A stretch of DNA of 64,000 nt from a virus (IMGVR_UViG_3300036939_000049:37253-101252), one strand, 5' to 3'; numbered from the stretch's first letter, positions 33,901-41,700 are shown. Numbers and translations are program-made. Notes: a model not told the origin generated them from the letters alone.

Positions 33901-36624
33901 CCGACCTTCACGTTCTATTCTTTGGCTTACACGCTTAATCAAATCCTCAACGGCGTCTACCCCTGGTTGCCCAAACTGCCCTTTGTCTCGAAATTCTTGA
34001 ACAACCACGCTTGCCAACTTCGGACCAATATCCAACGTCGCGGCAATTAACTCAGTCCCTTCTTTATCCCCTACTTGCAGTAGCAGGTTATTCAAGTTCT
34101 GGGTGTAATTACGCGCCAGCATATTCCGAACGGTAATTTTCCCCACTCCTGGAATAGCTGCCAATTCTTCTAGATTAGTGATTGGCGTACCTAAGCCAGA
34201 CATGCGCCGCAAAGACGTGTAAATTGTCTGCGCGATCGCGCTACGCCGACTTAAGCTCATCCCCGCAGGCAGCAATCTGGCAATCTCATCTACTGTCGCC
34301 GTATTCAAATTCACCCCACCAACCATCAACTCTCCTGGCAGACCATCTACCCTAGCAGGTGGCAATCCCAACACATTCTGTACTCGCTGTTCAATAGCGC
34401 TCTGCACACCTTGGGCTTGCCGCTCTACAGCGGCCAAATCTGGAATGCTGCTATACAGAGACCTTAACTGTCCCATAATTCCAGCTTGAGACTGTGCCAC
34501 TTGAGCGCTAAACGTTCCGGGCGTTCCATACACCTGCTGATACAAGACATCTACGACGTGGGCATAATCTCGCTGGCGCTGTAATAGCTTGATCACAGCC
34601 AAGTACCGTTCGCGATCACTCATCGCTTCATACCGCGTCCCAACCTGCTTACTCAATGCCTCGCGAATATTAATGCCTGTTAAATTCAGTCTTTGCAAAT
34701 AATCTCGATAATCTCGCCCCGTCAATCGATTTGCTAGTTCCTGAGCTTTCCTACTAGGTGTAGCCGCAGGTCTAGGTTCTGGCAGACGTTTCCCTCGTCC
34801 CTGCTCTTGAACTATTTCCCCCCTAGCCCGCAAAATCATTCGAGCTAAATCCTGTAAAGTTAAATCACGCAAATTTCCAGCCTGCCTCAATCCTGGGAAC
34901 TGACTCAAAAAATCAGGCTCCAAGAAAAACTGAGGAACCAACGCCTGTTCTGGAGGGATTATGCGATCGCGCTCGTACTGCTTCCTTAATTCCTCCAAGT
35001 TTTCAGCCTCAGCAATTGTTAACCCATAGATAGTCTGTAGCGAGGTTTTGTTGACTATTCTTAAGTCCAATCTTGATGGTAGCTTGGCAAGTGTTTGCAG
35101 CTGTTCAGGCTCGGTCAGAATTTCCGCCGGAACTATCGGACGCGATTGCACTTCCTCGACTTGCCTCGCCCGTTCTAAATCCGTATTTACCTGCTGCAAC
35201 ATTTGCTCTCCCAACCCACTAGGTTGAGTAGGGGTAATACCCTGAACCTGCATCCCCGGCTGTCCCCCTTGTTGCTGCATCCGTTGAGCTTGTCCGCGCA
35301 TAATCATGTACAGCACCCCCAATGATAGTGCTGTACCTCCGGTCACCATCAGTGCCCGCGCCAGTCTCCTCGCCTGCTCCTGCTTTTGCCTCTCCTCTTC
35401 TTGCTGCCTCTGCAACTGCTGCCGCTGAATATCTTCTACTCCCCGCCTGGTCGCTTGAGCTGCACTCGTGATCGCGACTGTCACTCCCAACACATTCTTC
35501 AGTGAGTTCCATGCCCCCTTAAGTGGCTCAATCTGCCTATTCTCCAAACTACGACCAGGGTCAGCCGCCATATCTGCATCTTTCTTCCGACGTTCTACTA
35601 ATGCCACCCAGAAACAGCGATCTGACGGATGGCAGGGTATTACAAGTTGTGTAGGGTCAATACGTTGTTTAAAAGCAAACTGATGTTGTGCTAACAAAGT
35701 ATCTAGCTCAATCACAATTCCGTTACGAGTCCGACATCTCCTACACACTCGCAAATCTTCTAGGGTCTGCCACCTTACCCGTTTAACCCCAGCTTGGATA
35801 TAAACCTGCAATCGGCTTAAGCTATATGCGGCACCTACCTCTGTTTCCGCTACAGCCTTCGCCCGACTCCGAAACGTCTGCGTATTGGGTACTCTCAACG
35901 AAGTCCTGACTAATTTCTCCCCGATCGCGACATCTGGATCTTTAATCTCCTCCAAACTCTGACGTCCCAGTGCCAGATTAATTTGTTGCAGAAGCTTGGC
36001 GCGATCGCGTTTCGGTATTCCCGCCGCACCGTGCTGGGACACCGCATTCATCACCGAAGCTTGGATGCGATCTCGTGTCTTGTCGTTTACGTCATTTGCC
36101 AAATACAACACCCGCTGCTCTACCGCACCTTGTAAGTCAGTATTTCGTAATGGGTAACCGTAATTTGGTGGGTAGGCTGTGTAAAACGGTTCTTGTGGGT
36201 AATCGGGTAACGGGTAATCCGCAAACTCAGCTCGACTAAAGTTACGCTCGTTAGCCGCTTCTTGAGTCGCAATATTCAACCCTTTCACCGCATGGAAACA
36301 TCCCACGTCCCAAGTATCATTCCATAGACCCTGTAACAACCCTTGGAAATTCCCGTTTAGTTGCCAAGGGGTTTTTTCAATGAGTGCGCGATCGCCCTTC
36401 TCTAATGCAGGCTCTACTTTCTTCCACCACTGATCCGTACTGGTATATCCTACGGTGGTTAGTAATCCCGTGTACCGCGACTCCCGACTATCTAGCGCCT
36501 CAGCAATCTCTTCTTTAGGTAAAATAGGCTCATCATCTGGATACGGAATTGGTTCTTCGTCCTGGAACTGAGCAAGGACAGGGGAAAAAGTAGAGTCAAA
36601 CATGGAAGATAACAAACCAAGCAC
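30862..36624 (-). CDS. Giant MuF-like head protein with helix-hairpin-helix and coiled-coil regions, 1920 aa
   Basis: Residues 165-345 match the Mu F / SPP1 gp7 head-morphogenesis domain: AVAETEVGAAYSLSRL, VRWQTLEDLRVCRRC, and IPCHPSDRCFWVAL with paired cysteines. Residues 423-443 are a hydrophobic, possibly membrane, segment (ALMVTGGTALSLGVLYMIM). Residues 771-838 hold ComEA-like helix-hairpin-helix motifs (VNLNTATVDEIARL and AAIPGVGKITVRNML). The rest is mostly helical coiled coil and a Pro-rich linker (residues 930-1015). Mu F acts at the head-portal vertex; here the extensions suggest a protein carried in the head and perhaps ejected with DNA. Typical F proteins are several times shorter. 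Confidence 0.75.
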   Translation of the reverse strand: MLGLLSSMFDSTFSPVLAQFQDEEPIPYPDDEPILPKEEIAEALDSRESRYTGLLTTVGYTSTDQWWKKVEPALEKGDRALIEKTPWQLNGNFQGLLQGLWNDTWDVGCFHAVKGLNIATQEAANERNFSRAEFADYPLPDYPQEPFYTAYPPNYGYPLRNTDLQGAVEQRVLYLANDVNDKTRDRIQASVMNAVSQHGAAGIPKRDRAKLLQQINLALGRQSLEEIKDPDVAIGEKLVRTSLRVPNTQTFRSRAKAVAETEVGAAYSLSRLQVYIQAGVKRVRWQTLEDLRVCRRCRTRNGIVIELDTLLAQHQFAFKQRIDPTQLVIPCHPSDRCFWVALVERRKKDADMAADPGRSLENRQIEPLKGAWNSLKNVLGVTVAITSAAQATRRGVEDIQRQQLQRQQEEERQKQEQARRLARALMVTGGTALSLGVLYMIMRGQAQRMQQQGGQPGMQVQGITPTQPSGLGEQMLQQVNTDLERARQVEEVQSRPIVPAEILTEPEQLQTLAKLPSRLDLRIVNKTSLQTIYGLTIAEAENLEELRKQYERDRIIPPEQALVPQFFLEPDFLSQFPGLRQAGNLRDLTLQDLARMILRARGEIVQEQGRGKRLPEPRPAATPSRKAQELANRLTGRDYRDYLQRLNLTGINIREALSKQVGTRYEAMSDRERYLAVIKLLQRQRDYAHVVDVLYQQVYGTPGTFSAQVAQSQAGIMGQLRSLYSSIPDLAAVERQAQGVQSAIEQRVQNVLGLPPARVDGLPGELMVGGVNLNTATVDEIARLLPAGMSLSRRSAIAQTIYTSLRRMSGLGTPITNLEELAAIPGVGKITVRNMLARNYTQNLNNLLLQVGDKEGTELIAATLDIGPKLASVVVQEFRDKGQFGQPGVDAVEDLIKRVSQRIEREGRLQFTEETKNRIREQLAGRIYLMPVPPTQPVGGVQPQGVGIGSAIPSAQAPAAGIVQPQLPSGTIPPALPPNQTSLSPAQQPTMPPNILGIPNRVQSTTPSNRVIAVPSAEDNQRRRRDNAFNEYSEVLGQVTDYQRNITKTVNDARMPKQGILGGGLKLGKYKTQLFNSAQRSIEKATNTAIGTEVNAAALNQLANSVELSITNIESRLQDVDDPLADPLFKQNGQLTQEIKNTIQFSRSSIRQGLKIISDGLTLPDIVRGELEKRKEELLALRTRSRIVIDEALNTTLRGDRNQLMQSLDTQVATLQKLTPQELGGYYAEVQQLVGRLNNLKTSVGEVNANAVITSIDGQIQAVDDVLQNARNLKRPELVDYLSQTQERFQGLQARLDNLPLTFDELAPQQQEEFVEAKAVRDRIKGANLGLDRNVSALQKRLQKSRSYLDSTVEQYTNTVTPMQAPQGETLYERERRQGLEHAQNIINLSVQGIDEQLAALRRLSDPLTGMANVMGSIKQTQALRDVAALPAAPNEPGLTPPPAPTLPQEEIQGRLLDDALKQRRTAINRAAALITSNGTLGSGFPYSYVQRIELVINPGGAGSPPLPEVVTRSRLASVDASLQDLLNTRNQTSVEIQELANAVAADMEQLRRLDPVAYVELLKTPTWATIQQLRVGAASQVEEYDARIIELQRVRALLIRDSQQPTLFEYRGQQLSADAIRTQLNGVKQEVGRLIARRRDELTPIWAKLAPLSTADSKGIEKVYKGERTPTAGEQAFINGLNESEQKTLRDAATTGALDAYRRRVRLLTKEQELATKKQQLWGNPNNPEKIKGRQVPKTILKSLEQFNKKMRKDVGMKIVLVPDLLQARIDYRVVDLFDESAPNYELEPGFKGYTGQPGVQKSLQRVRRRIIAQDLTNEFEELPWVRDTLGMLIDEQLATLNWREYVAQVEDGKATSQTPINYIEIATALELIRARRLQVESEMEVVGFKRKQTLAAFKRVHTRRFQQRNKQRPKLSAF

Positions 36625-36823
36625 TTATAACCCAGATCTTTATGTTATCGAAGGGTACACCGATGGTTCTAGGTATCATAAAAACGTTGGTGCGATTCAA
36701 TGGTACTTCACAGTCATAGTGTCTTTCCCTTTGCGGTTTTTACCATTATTTAAGCACTATAAATACGTTTATCAACGCAATAAAGTGTTGATTTTTCGTA
36801 GCAAACAAGAAGTTAATTTTTAA
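36602..36823 (+). CDS. Small membrane protein, 73 aa
   Basis: Overlaps the start of the divergent MuF gene by 23 bases. A central hydrophobic stretch (WYFTVIVSFPLRFLPLF) could span the membrane. No strong ribosome-binding site. Unknown. Confidence 0.4.
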   Translation: MEDNKPSTYNPDLYVIEGYTDGSRYHKNVGAIQWYFTVIVSFPLRFLPLFKHYKYVYQRNKVLIFRSKQEVNF

Positions 36824-36834
36824 ATTATTGAAGC

Positions 36835-37491
36835 ATGGCTAATCCTCTGTCCGACAAGCAAAAAGCTACCAATTGGGAAACGCTGAAACATATTGAAATG
36901 GTTATGCAGCTGCTTGCTGTGATGCAGCATGAAATCTCCAAACGGATGTTTAGTCATGATCGCTCAAAACTTGAGTCTCCAGAACTGGAGATGTTTGAGC
37001 AATTTACAGACAGGCTTGCAGGATTGACGTATGGAAGCGACGAATACAAGCAATGTCTAGACGAAATGAAGCGATCTGCACTTCAGCATCACTATGAGAA
37101 TAATCGGCACCACCCTGAATTTTTTGCAGGGTGTCAAAAAGATGTGGACGCGATCACACAATGCAAAAGCGTGCTGACAGGATTAAAACAAATACAAGTT
37201 TCCTACCCTGAAGATGAATATGTTTTCGGTTATGCTAGTGACATCATTGAGGCTCATAAGCAGACCCTAGAAAGTAATGTCAATGGCATGAACCTTATTG
37301 ATATTTTGGAAATGATCTGCGATTGGGAAGCAGCGACTCTTAGGCATGATGATGGGGATATCTATCGTAGCTTAGAAATTAATAAGACACGATTCGGGCT
37401 TTCACCCCAGTTGGTTTCTATAATTCTCAATACTGTTCCGTTGCTCAATAGCATTTACAGTGCTAAAACCCAGAAGTACCTCAATCAATGA
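36835..37491 (+). CDS. DUF5662 family protein, 218 aa
   Basis: It shows the spaced His/Asp pattern of the phage-associated DUF5662 family: MFSHDRSKLESPE, ALQHHYENNRHHPEFF, NLIDILEMICDWEAATLRHDDGD. The histidines and aspartates suggest a metal-binding, HD-like helical enzyme of unknown substrate. It overlaps the next gene by four bases. Confidence 0.75.
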   Translation: MANPLSDKQKATNWETLKHIEMVMQLLAVMQHEISKRMFSHDRSKLESPELEMFEQFTDRLAGLTYGSDEYKQCLDEMKRSALQHHYENNRHHPEFFAGCQKDVDAITQCKSVLTGLKQIQVSYPEDEYVFGYASDIIEAHKQTLESNVNGMNLIDILEMICDWEAATLRHDDGDIYRSLEINKTRFGLSPQLVSIILNTVPLLNSIYSAKTQKYLNQ

Positions 37492-37796
37492 GCAAAGTTG
37501 AACCAATTGCGGCAGGTAATCAAATTGTCGCATACGCATTTTACTGCCCTGGCTGCAAAAACAATCATGCGCCGTACATCAAGCCTTATCAAGCGCCTAA
37601 TGGTTCCTCTTGGCAATTTAACGGAGACTTAGAAAGTCCAACATTCAATCCATCAATCTTGACTAAGGTTGAACGTTCCGACAAAACTAAAACCATGATT
37701 TGTCATCTGTTTGTCAAAGATGGGTGGATTCAGTATTTGTCAGACTGCACTCATGAATTAGCAGGGCAAACCATAGAAATGTTAGACGTTGATTAG
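37488..37796 (+). CDS. DUF6527-like metal-binding protein, 102 aa
   Basis: FYCPGCKNNHAPYIKP, WQFNGDLESPTFNPSIL and MICHLFVKDGWIQYLSDC with a later His match the small DUF6527 family, which probably binds zinc through its cysteines and histidines. Some members sit next to ubiquitin-like systems; none is visible here. Coupled to the DUF5662 gene by ATGA. Confidence 0.7.
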   Translation: MSKVEPIAAGNQIVAYAFYCPGCKNNHAPYIKPYQAPNGSSWQFNGDLESPTFNPSILTKVERSDKTKTMICHLFVKDGWIQYLSDCTHELAGQTIEMLDVD

Positions 37797-37810
37797 AGAA
37801 ATGCGATCGC

Positions 37811-37990
37811 ATGAATGAAAATGACAAAGAGAGCGAAGAGGATATTAGGCGTCGAGTAATTGGTTACTGTTTGGTCTGCGGCAGTGATGAGCTTTTGGTG
37901 TTAGAAGGTCTAGTTAAATGCCTTGCATGCAACCAGACCTACACTGTTGAATATTTTTTGGTTCATCTAAAAAATAAATGGAGGGCGTGA
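37811..37990 (+). CDS. Small zinc-ribbon protein, 59 aa
   Basis: YCLVCGSDE and VKCLACNQTY form two CxxC knuckles. Acidic N-terminus, and the start codon sits directly after a HIP1 site. Probably a small nucleic-acid or protein-binding ribbon. Confidence 0.6.
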   Translation: MNENDKESEEDIRRRVIGYCLVCGSDELLVLEGLVKCLACNQTYTVEYFLVHLKNKWRA

Positions 37991-38018
37991 TCGCGTATGG
38001 CTAAAAGTGACATCTCCT

Positions 38019-38045
38019 ACACCAACCTGAGTACAGGTATGGTGT
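38019..38045 (+). repeat. Hairpin repeat, copy 1
   Basis: Nested stem ACACCA/TGGTGT and ACCTG/CAGGT with loop AGTA. Direct repeat of 38475-38507, with paired base changes. Confidence 0.6.
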
Positions 38046-38315
38046 CGGCTTCCAAGACAATCCGGCTATCGCTTAGGAGACTCTTGGCTTTATTAACGAC
38101 ACGGGATGCCCCACCGCGCCGGAACAATACAAAAGATATGTTCTGTCCTTTGTACTGCTGGAATTTTACCCGTCCACAGATACGACTATGGATAGCCTGT
38201 TACTGGACGGAACCCCATATTCCAGGTTGTCAAGGTTCAATGCACAGGAAGCGGTTAGCTTGTTTGATTAACCTGTACCATAAAATACTAGCATATCGAT
38301 ATGGTTTTTGCTAGC

Positions 38316-38462
38316 ATGAGTCAGCTTAATATCAGACTGTCCGACCGAGAAAAACAGCATTTAGCAAAGTATTGCGAACATACAGAACGCAGTCAAAACG
38401 ATGTGGTTAGGGAACTCATCCGTCGTTTGTCAATCTCAGGGGTGTTGAACCCCCTCGATTAA
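38316..38462 (+). CDS. Small ribbon-helix-helix (CopG-like) protein, 48 aa
   Basis: QLNIRLSDREKQHLAKYCE, then RSQNDVVRELIRRL, is a standard RHH strand-helix-helix. Upstream, ACCATA and TATGGT are inverted around the likely promoter (38277-38305) and may be its operator. Possible roles are copy control, antitoxin or transposon regulator; no partner gene is visible. Confidence 0.6.
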   Translation: MSQLNIRLSDREKQHLAKYCEHTERSQNDVVRELIRRLSISGVLNPLD

Positions 38463-38474
38463 CCGCCTATCCAT

Positions 38475-38507
38475 CCCACGCCAACCTGAGTACAGGTATG
38501 GCGTGGG
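38475..38507 (+). repeat. Hairpin repeat, copy 2
   Basis: CCCACGCCA/TGGCGTGGG outer stem with the same inner ACCTG/CAGGT stem and AGTA loop as copy 1. The outer A-T pair of copy 1 is a G-C pair here. Confidence 0.6.
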
Positions 38508-38660
38508 GCTTCCGGCGAAGAAAGCTAAAACAGGTGGAAGAATTCACTCTAGTGACTACCAGATAGGAAACGTCACAGGAATTAAGCTAGAGGACTGGAC
38601 GGGATCAGCAAATCAGACTCCCCCAGCAAGTAAAGAAGACTGCATAACGGCTGCTTATTG

Positions 38661-38984
38661 ATGCTGAATTTTAAAAAGATTGTACGCGATCACGAAACTA
38701 TACAGCAAAGCGCCGATACAAGACTCAAACTATATCTTCGACTCATTGATGAAAGGGATAAGCGCGATCGCATGACTGATTTCAAAAAGCTCAGAGCCTA
38801 CCTTAATCGTATTGCCGAAGTTGCTGAAGAAGATAGTAACTCGGTTATTAGCCTAGGAATTATCCCTGCGGTGCGAGAAGCAATTCAAGAGTTAGATAGA
38901 CTTGAGCAGGAGCGCGATCGCGAAGCGAGAAGATCGAAACGCAGATCGCGCCATGTACACGATTCGTGTACAAACCCAGACTAA
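38661..38984 (+). CDS. Hypothetical coiled-coil protein, 107 aa
   Basis: Charged helices (RLKLYLRLIDERDKRDRM; REAIQELDRLEQERDREARR). Several Arg-Asp pairs are encoded by HIP1 sites. The last residues (HVHDSCTNPD) are read through a 19-bp palindrome, so the native C-terminus may once have ended earlier. A terminator follows. Confidence 0.55.
   Translation: MLNFKKIVRDHETIQQSADTRLKLYLRLIDERDKRDRMTDFKKLRAYLNRIAEVAEEDSNSVISLGIIPAVREAIQELDRLEQERDREARRSKRRSRHVHDSCTNPD
38954..38972. repeat. 19-bp palindrome, perfect copy at gene end
   Basis: TGTACACGATTCGTGTACA inside the last codons of the coiled-coil gene, preceded by a HIP1-rich hairpin and followed by a terminator. Confidence 0.92.
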
Positions 38985-38987
38985 AAC

Positions 38988-39016
38988 AAAAGCCACCTAC
39001 TTCGAGGGTGGCTTTC
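38988..39016 (+). terminator. Intrinsic terminator
   Basis: AAAGCCACC and GGTGGCTTT pair around an 8-nt loop. The T run is short (CTTTCT). Confidence 0.65.
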
Positions 39017-39182
39017 TGGGGTAGTTGACCAATTCTGAAATTTGTTCGCGGTTCATCTGTAAACTTTTTGTGTACAAAGCTTGAGCCAAGCCAAGTCGAG
39101 CTGCTTGTTGCTGTAGATTATGCGTGATCGCTCCAGCCGATAGCAAAGAACCAAAACCCAAAAGCATGACAGTAGCCGTCAT
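38997..39182 (-). CDS. Possible small membrane protein, 61 aa
   Basis: The N-terminus MTATVMLLGFGSLLSAGA is a possible signal or membrane segment. The coding region contains a 19-bp repeat and overlaps the terminator. No good ribosome-binding site. Low confidence. Confidence 0.3.
   Translation of the reverse strand: MTATVMLLGFGSLLSAGAITHNLQQQAARLGLAQALYTKSLQMNREQISELVNYPRKPPSK
39058..39076 (+). repeat. 19-bp repeat, asymmetric copy
   Basis: TGTAAACTTTTTGTGTACA, one base off in the right arm, 41 bases after the terminator. Confidence 0.7.
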
Positions 39183-39428
39183 ACCATATTTTGATGTACC
39201 CTAAGTAGCGAGAATCTGAATCCAACCATATCAACCCATCAAGCTTGTATTTTGTCAGTTTTTTGAACATAGTTTTATCAGACCAAGTCTGAAACGATCG
39301 CGCTCATCTTTCCTTGAGCATTTTTCTGGTTATCGTCATAGAGAAGCGACGTATCTGCTTTACTGTGTCGAGAAAGTTTCTGCACCCGTCGCACATCCCC
39401 ATTAGTTGCATCTAGTGCCGCTTTCAGA
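39183..39428. other. Intergenic region with no gene seen
   Basis: It lies between the small minus-strand frame and the end of the integrase gene. It holds one HIP1-like site and no convincing frame, hairpin terminator or 19-bp repeat. Confidence 0.4.
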
Positions 39429-40007
39429 TTAACTCTTTTTCCTGAAACTTAATGTTGCTACAGCATTTTCTTTCTCTTTGTCAGCAACTTCTAAATACCT
39501 TTGAAGAACAGCTAAACTTCTATGCCCACTGATCGAACGAATAACGTTCAGTGGTATTCCTTGATGATGCATCATTGTTAATGCCGTTCTCCTAAAGCTG
39601 TGAGTGCTGGCCCCTTCAATTCCCCAGCACTGAAATATCTCCCTAAGTATTTTGTCCGCTGAATCAGAACGGATATGTCCTAACCCATGCCGTCCTGGAA
39701 ATAAATACTCTTTGTCTGTGTTGTATTCTAGTAGTAGTTCATGTAGTTCTTTACAAACTGGAACAACTCGTGTACTTAATTTTCCTTTAGTAGTACCGCG
39801 TCGAAAAGTAATGTGGGTCTTTGGCTTTCCACTGTGTCCATAAACATCAGCCTTGTGTAACGCACATGCCTCTGCTATACGACAGCCTGTGTAGAGACAA
39901 ATTCCGAACAAAGCCCGATCTCTTTCATTTAAAAACCCCCGCTCAAATAACAGAGTGATTTCTTCCGAGCTAAGTATCCGTGCTTGACCATTCCGCGCTA
40001 CTTTCAT
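39429..40007 (-). CDS. Tyrosine recombinase (phage integrase family), catalytic domain only
   Basis: A 192-residue protein. Catalytic residues are in order: Arg in YTGCRIAEACAL, His-x-x-Arg in HSFRRTALTMMHH, His in SGHRSLAVLQ and Tyr in LQRYLEVADKE. ATG 40007 has AGAGG upstream and is preferred to 40100, which would start inside an inverted repeat. The N-terminal core-binding domain of usual integrases is missing, as in some short cyanobacterial recombinases. It may integrate, resolve or invert DNA; no attachment site is identified. Confidence 0.85.
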   Translation of the reverse strand: MKVARNGQARILSSEEITLLFERGFLNERDRALFGICLYTGCRIAEACALHKADVYGHSGKPKTHITFRRGTTKGKLSTRVVPVCKELHELLLEYNTDKEYLFPGRHGLGHIRSDSADKILREIFQCWGIEGASTHSFRRTALTMMHHQGIPLNVIRSISGHRSLAVLQRYLEVADKEKENAVATLSFRKKS

Positions 40008-40016
40008 GCCTCTTAT

Positions 40017-40050
40017 CCTACACCATAAAATCTCCATTTTATGGTGTAGG
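40017..40050. promoter_or_regulatory. Perfect 15-bp inverted repeat upstream of integrase
   Basis: CCTACACCATAAAAT and ATTTTATGGTGTAGG with a CTCC spacer, 10 bases upstream of the integrase ATG. It could be an operator, a recombination site core or an mRNA hairpin. It shares ACCATAAAAT with the region upstream of the RHH gene at 38316. Confidence 0.6.
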
Positions 40051-40175
40051 GGGTTGAAATGGCGACTTTGCGTAGTATGATAAGTGGGTGCAACAAGCAT
40101 TTAAGCGATCGCACTCCTGACCGTGGAAAGTACGGAGGCGATCGCTTGTCCAAACCCCAACGAAGGATTATAGAC

Positions 40176-40895
40176 ATGAGAGATCGTACTACTGAGAACG
40201 ACAAGCTTAAGCATGGTTCGACAAAAGTTTACGTTGGTGCGGTATTTGGAAAATTGACCGTAATTAAATATGCGTTCAATACAGACAAGCAAAAATACTG
40301 GGAGTGCCTGTGTGAATGCGGGACGGTTAAAAATTTCCGGCAATCTCAATTAATTGCAAAAATGGCGCAAAGTTGTGGCTGTAGTCATTACAGGCGAGGA
40401 GGCAAGGCGGCTCGAAATACGGAGTACAGCAGGACGTATAGTTCTTGGGATGCAATGCATAAGCGTTGTGACGATCCAAAGCATATAGCATTCCATCGCT
40501 ATGGTGGCGCTGGTATTACAATCTGTGCGCGATGGCATCGCAGCAACCCAACTGGATTTGACAACTTTTTGGAGGATATGGGATTACGTCCTGAAAACAC
40601 CTCTTTAGATCGGATAGATGGGACACTGGGTTATTCTTCGGATAATTGCCGATGGACAACGCGAAGCCAACAACAGAGAAATACATCAACGAACAGATTC
40701 GTTACTTGGCAAGGAGAGACCAAAACGTTAGTAGAGTGGAGTGAAGATTCTCGACTCAAGGAAAAAAATATTACGTATCAGACGCTTAACCAAAGATTAC
40801 TACTGGGAACATGGACGATAGAAGAAATGATGACAACACCAAACCTTGGGCGACGTCGCCGCCCAAGCCTGAAAACTCAAAACTGCTGTAATTAG
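40176..40895 (+). CDS. Homing-endonuclease-like zinc protein, 239 aa
   Basis: It starts at ATG 40176 with AAGGA upstream. Residues 20-70 are a zinc-ribbon-like segment found in phage homing endonucleases (VGAVFGKLTVIKY, WECLCECGTVKNFRQS, QSCGCSH). Residues 85-175 carry SRTYSSWDAMHKRCDD, then LDRIDGTLGYSSDNCRWTT, the usual HNH/AP2-type homing endonuclease phrase, and the tail has repeats with TWQGETKTLVEWSE. Such genes spread by cutting uninterrupted alleles; its presence beside the integrase suggests an inserted selfish gene. Confidence 0.72.
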   Translation: MRDRTTENDKLKHGSTKVYVGAVFGKLTVIKYAFNTDKQKYWECLCECGTVKNFRQSQLIAKMAQSCGCSHYRRGGKAARNTEYSRTYSSWDAMHKRCDDPKHIAFHRYGGAGITICARWHRSNPTGFDNFLEDMGLRPENTSLDRIDGTLGYSSDNCRWTTRSQQQRNTSTNRFVTWQGETKTLVEWSEDSRLKEKNITYQTLNQRLLLGTWTIEEMMTTPNLGRRRRPSLKTQNCCN

Positions 40896-40976
40896 ATTTG
40901 TATTTAGCGCTTATTCAGTGATTCATGAATAAGCGCTTCAACTCTTGATAATGGCTCTTTTCGTGAGTTCAACTCA

Positions 40977-40995
40977 TGTACACGAATCGTGTACA
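40977..40995. repeat. 19-bp palindrome, perfect copy
   Basis: TGTACACGAATCGTGTACA, 81 bases after the homing-endonuclease-like gene and directly before a terminator. Confidence 0.93.
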
Positions 40996-40998
40996 AAG

Positions 40999-41029
40999 AA
41001 AAGCAGAGCGTAATCACGCTCTGCTTTTT
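40999..41029 (+). terminator. Intrinsic terminator
   Basis: AAAGCAGAGCG and CGCTCTGCTTT pair over 11 bp around a 6-nt loop, followed by Ts. It abuts the 19-bp palindrome. Confidence 0.9.
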
Positions 41030-41120
41030 GCTACCCAAGTTTTTTTAGGCATGACTCGATGCTGACCAAGGGATAACATAGTTGCAGAGTGTCTACTGTC
41101 GTAAATGCTGGCACGATCGC

Positions 41121-41537
41121 ATGAAATGGACTACTTTAATAAAGAAAATTAATCCTATAGAGGATTTACGGAAACATCTTCAAGGGAACATAACTACACC
41201 TAGTCGTGATTCTATTGAGTTACCCACATGGGTAAAAACATTATTAGAGGCGCGATCGCGTATGCCTGAATTAAAAAGAATCACCTTTGCAAATGGCGAT
41301 CACTTTCTTTCGTTGAGTGCGACTGGGTTTAAAGTGAGAGCAATAAAAGATTTGCCGAGCGCTGACTGGAAGACTTCCGCTATTCATGGTTCTCGCCATC
41401 TCCTCAAAAATGAGGAGATGGTAGTTGACGAGATTTTTATCAATATCTACGGGTTGTACTTACAAGGATCTAATCCACGAGGTCAGCTTGTTAGCCTACG
41501 ACCTGATGACTTACACCTTTTTTCTGAGACTCTTTAA
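41121..41537 (+). CDS. Hypothetical protein, 138 aa
   Basis: ATG 41121, directly after a HIP1-like site, is chosen over the TTG at 41082. Landmarks are SIELPTWVKTLLEARSRMPE and KNEEMVVDEIFINIYGLYL. Family unknown. Confidence 0.5.
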   Translation: MKWTTLIKKINPIEDLRKHLQGNITTPSRDSIELPTWVKTLLEARSRMPELKRITFANGDHFLSLSATGFKVRAIKDLPSADWKTSAIHGSRHLLKNEEMVVDEIFINIYGLYLQGSNPRGQLVSLRPDDLHLFSETL

Positions 41538-41546
41538 AAGTTAGCG

Positions 41547-41565
41547 TGCAAACGATTCGTGTACA
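41547..41565 (+). repeat. 19-bp repeat, asymmetric copy
   Basis: TGCAAACGATTCGTGTACA, ten bases after the stop of the 138-residue gene. Confidence 0.8.
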
Positions 41566-41608
41566 CCACTAGTGAGAAAAATAATTTGTCGATTGTGACC
41601 TTCAAAGC

Positions 41609-41632
41609 TTGCTTTACCCTTTGGTAAAGCAA
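41609..41632. repeat. 24-bp inverted repeat near resolvase gene
   Basis: TTGCTTTACC and GGTAAAGCAA, exact 10-mers with a CTTT centre, in the convergent gap before the telomere resolvase. There is no T run, so it is not a normal terminator. Confidence 0.5.
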
Positions 41633-41700
41633 CTTCATATAAGGATGAAATGCGATCGCGAAGTGCCTCTGCAAAGCGCAGTTTGCGCTTCCAGATTCCA

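Larger units (their letters stand above)
37991..38660 (+). other. Repeat-bounded region with gene fragments
   Basis: No full gene is clear except the RHH protein at 38316. Two same-frame, protein-like stretches end at TAA 38271 (landmarks CPTAPEQYKRYVL and YSRLSRFNAQEAVSLFD) and TGA 38661 (landmarks QPEYRYGVGLPAKK and GIKLEDWTGSANQTPP). Neither has a normal start. Each follows one copy of a 27-nt hairpin repeat. The region may be decayed genes or a non-autonomous insertion. Confidence 0.4.

Noticed and set aside
40017-40050. Telomere resolution site
   Set aside because: The arms are separated by a non-palindromic CTCC and the repeat sits in the integrase promoter; an operator or recombinase site is more likely.
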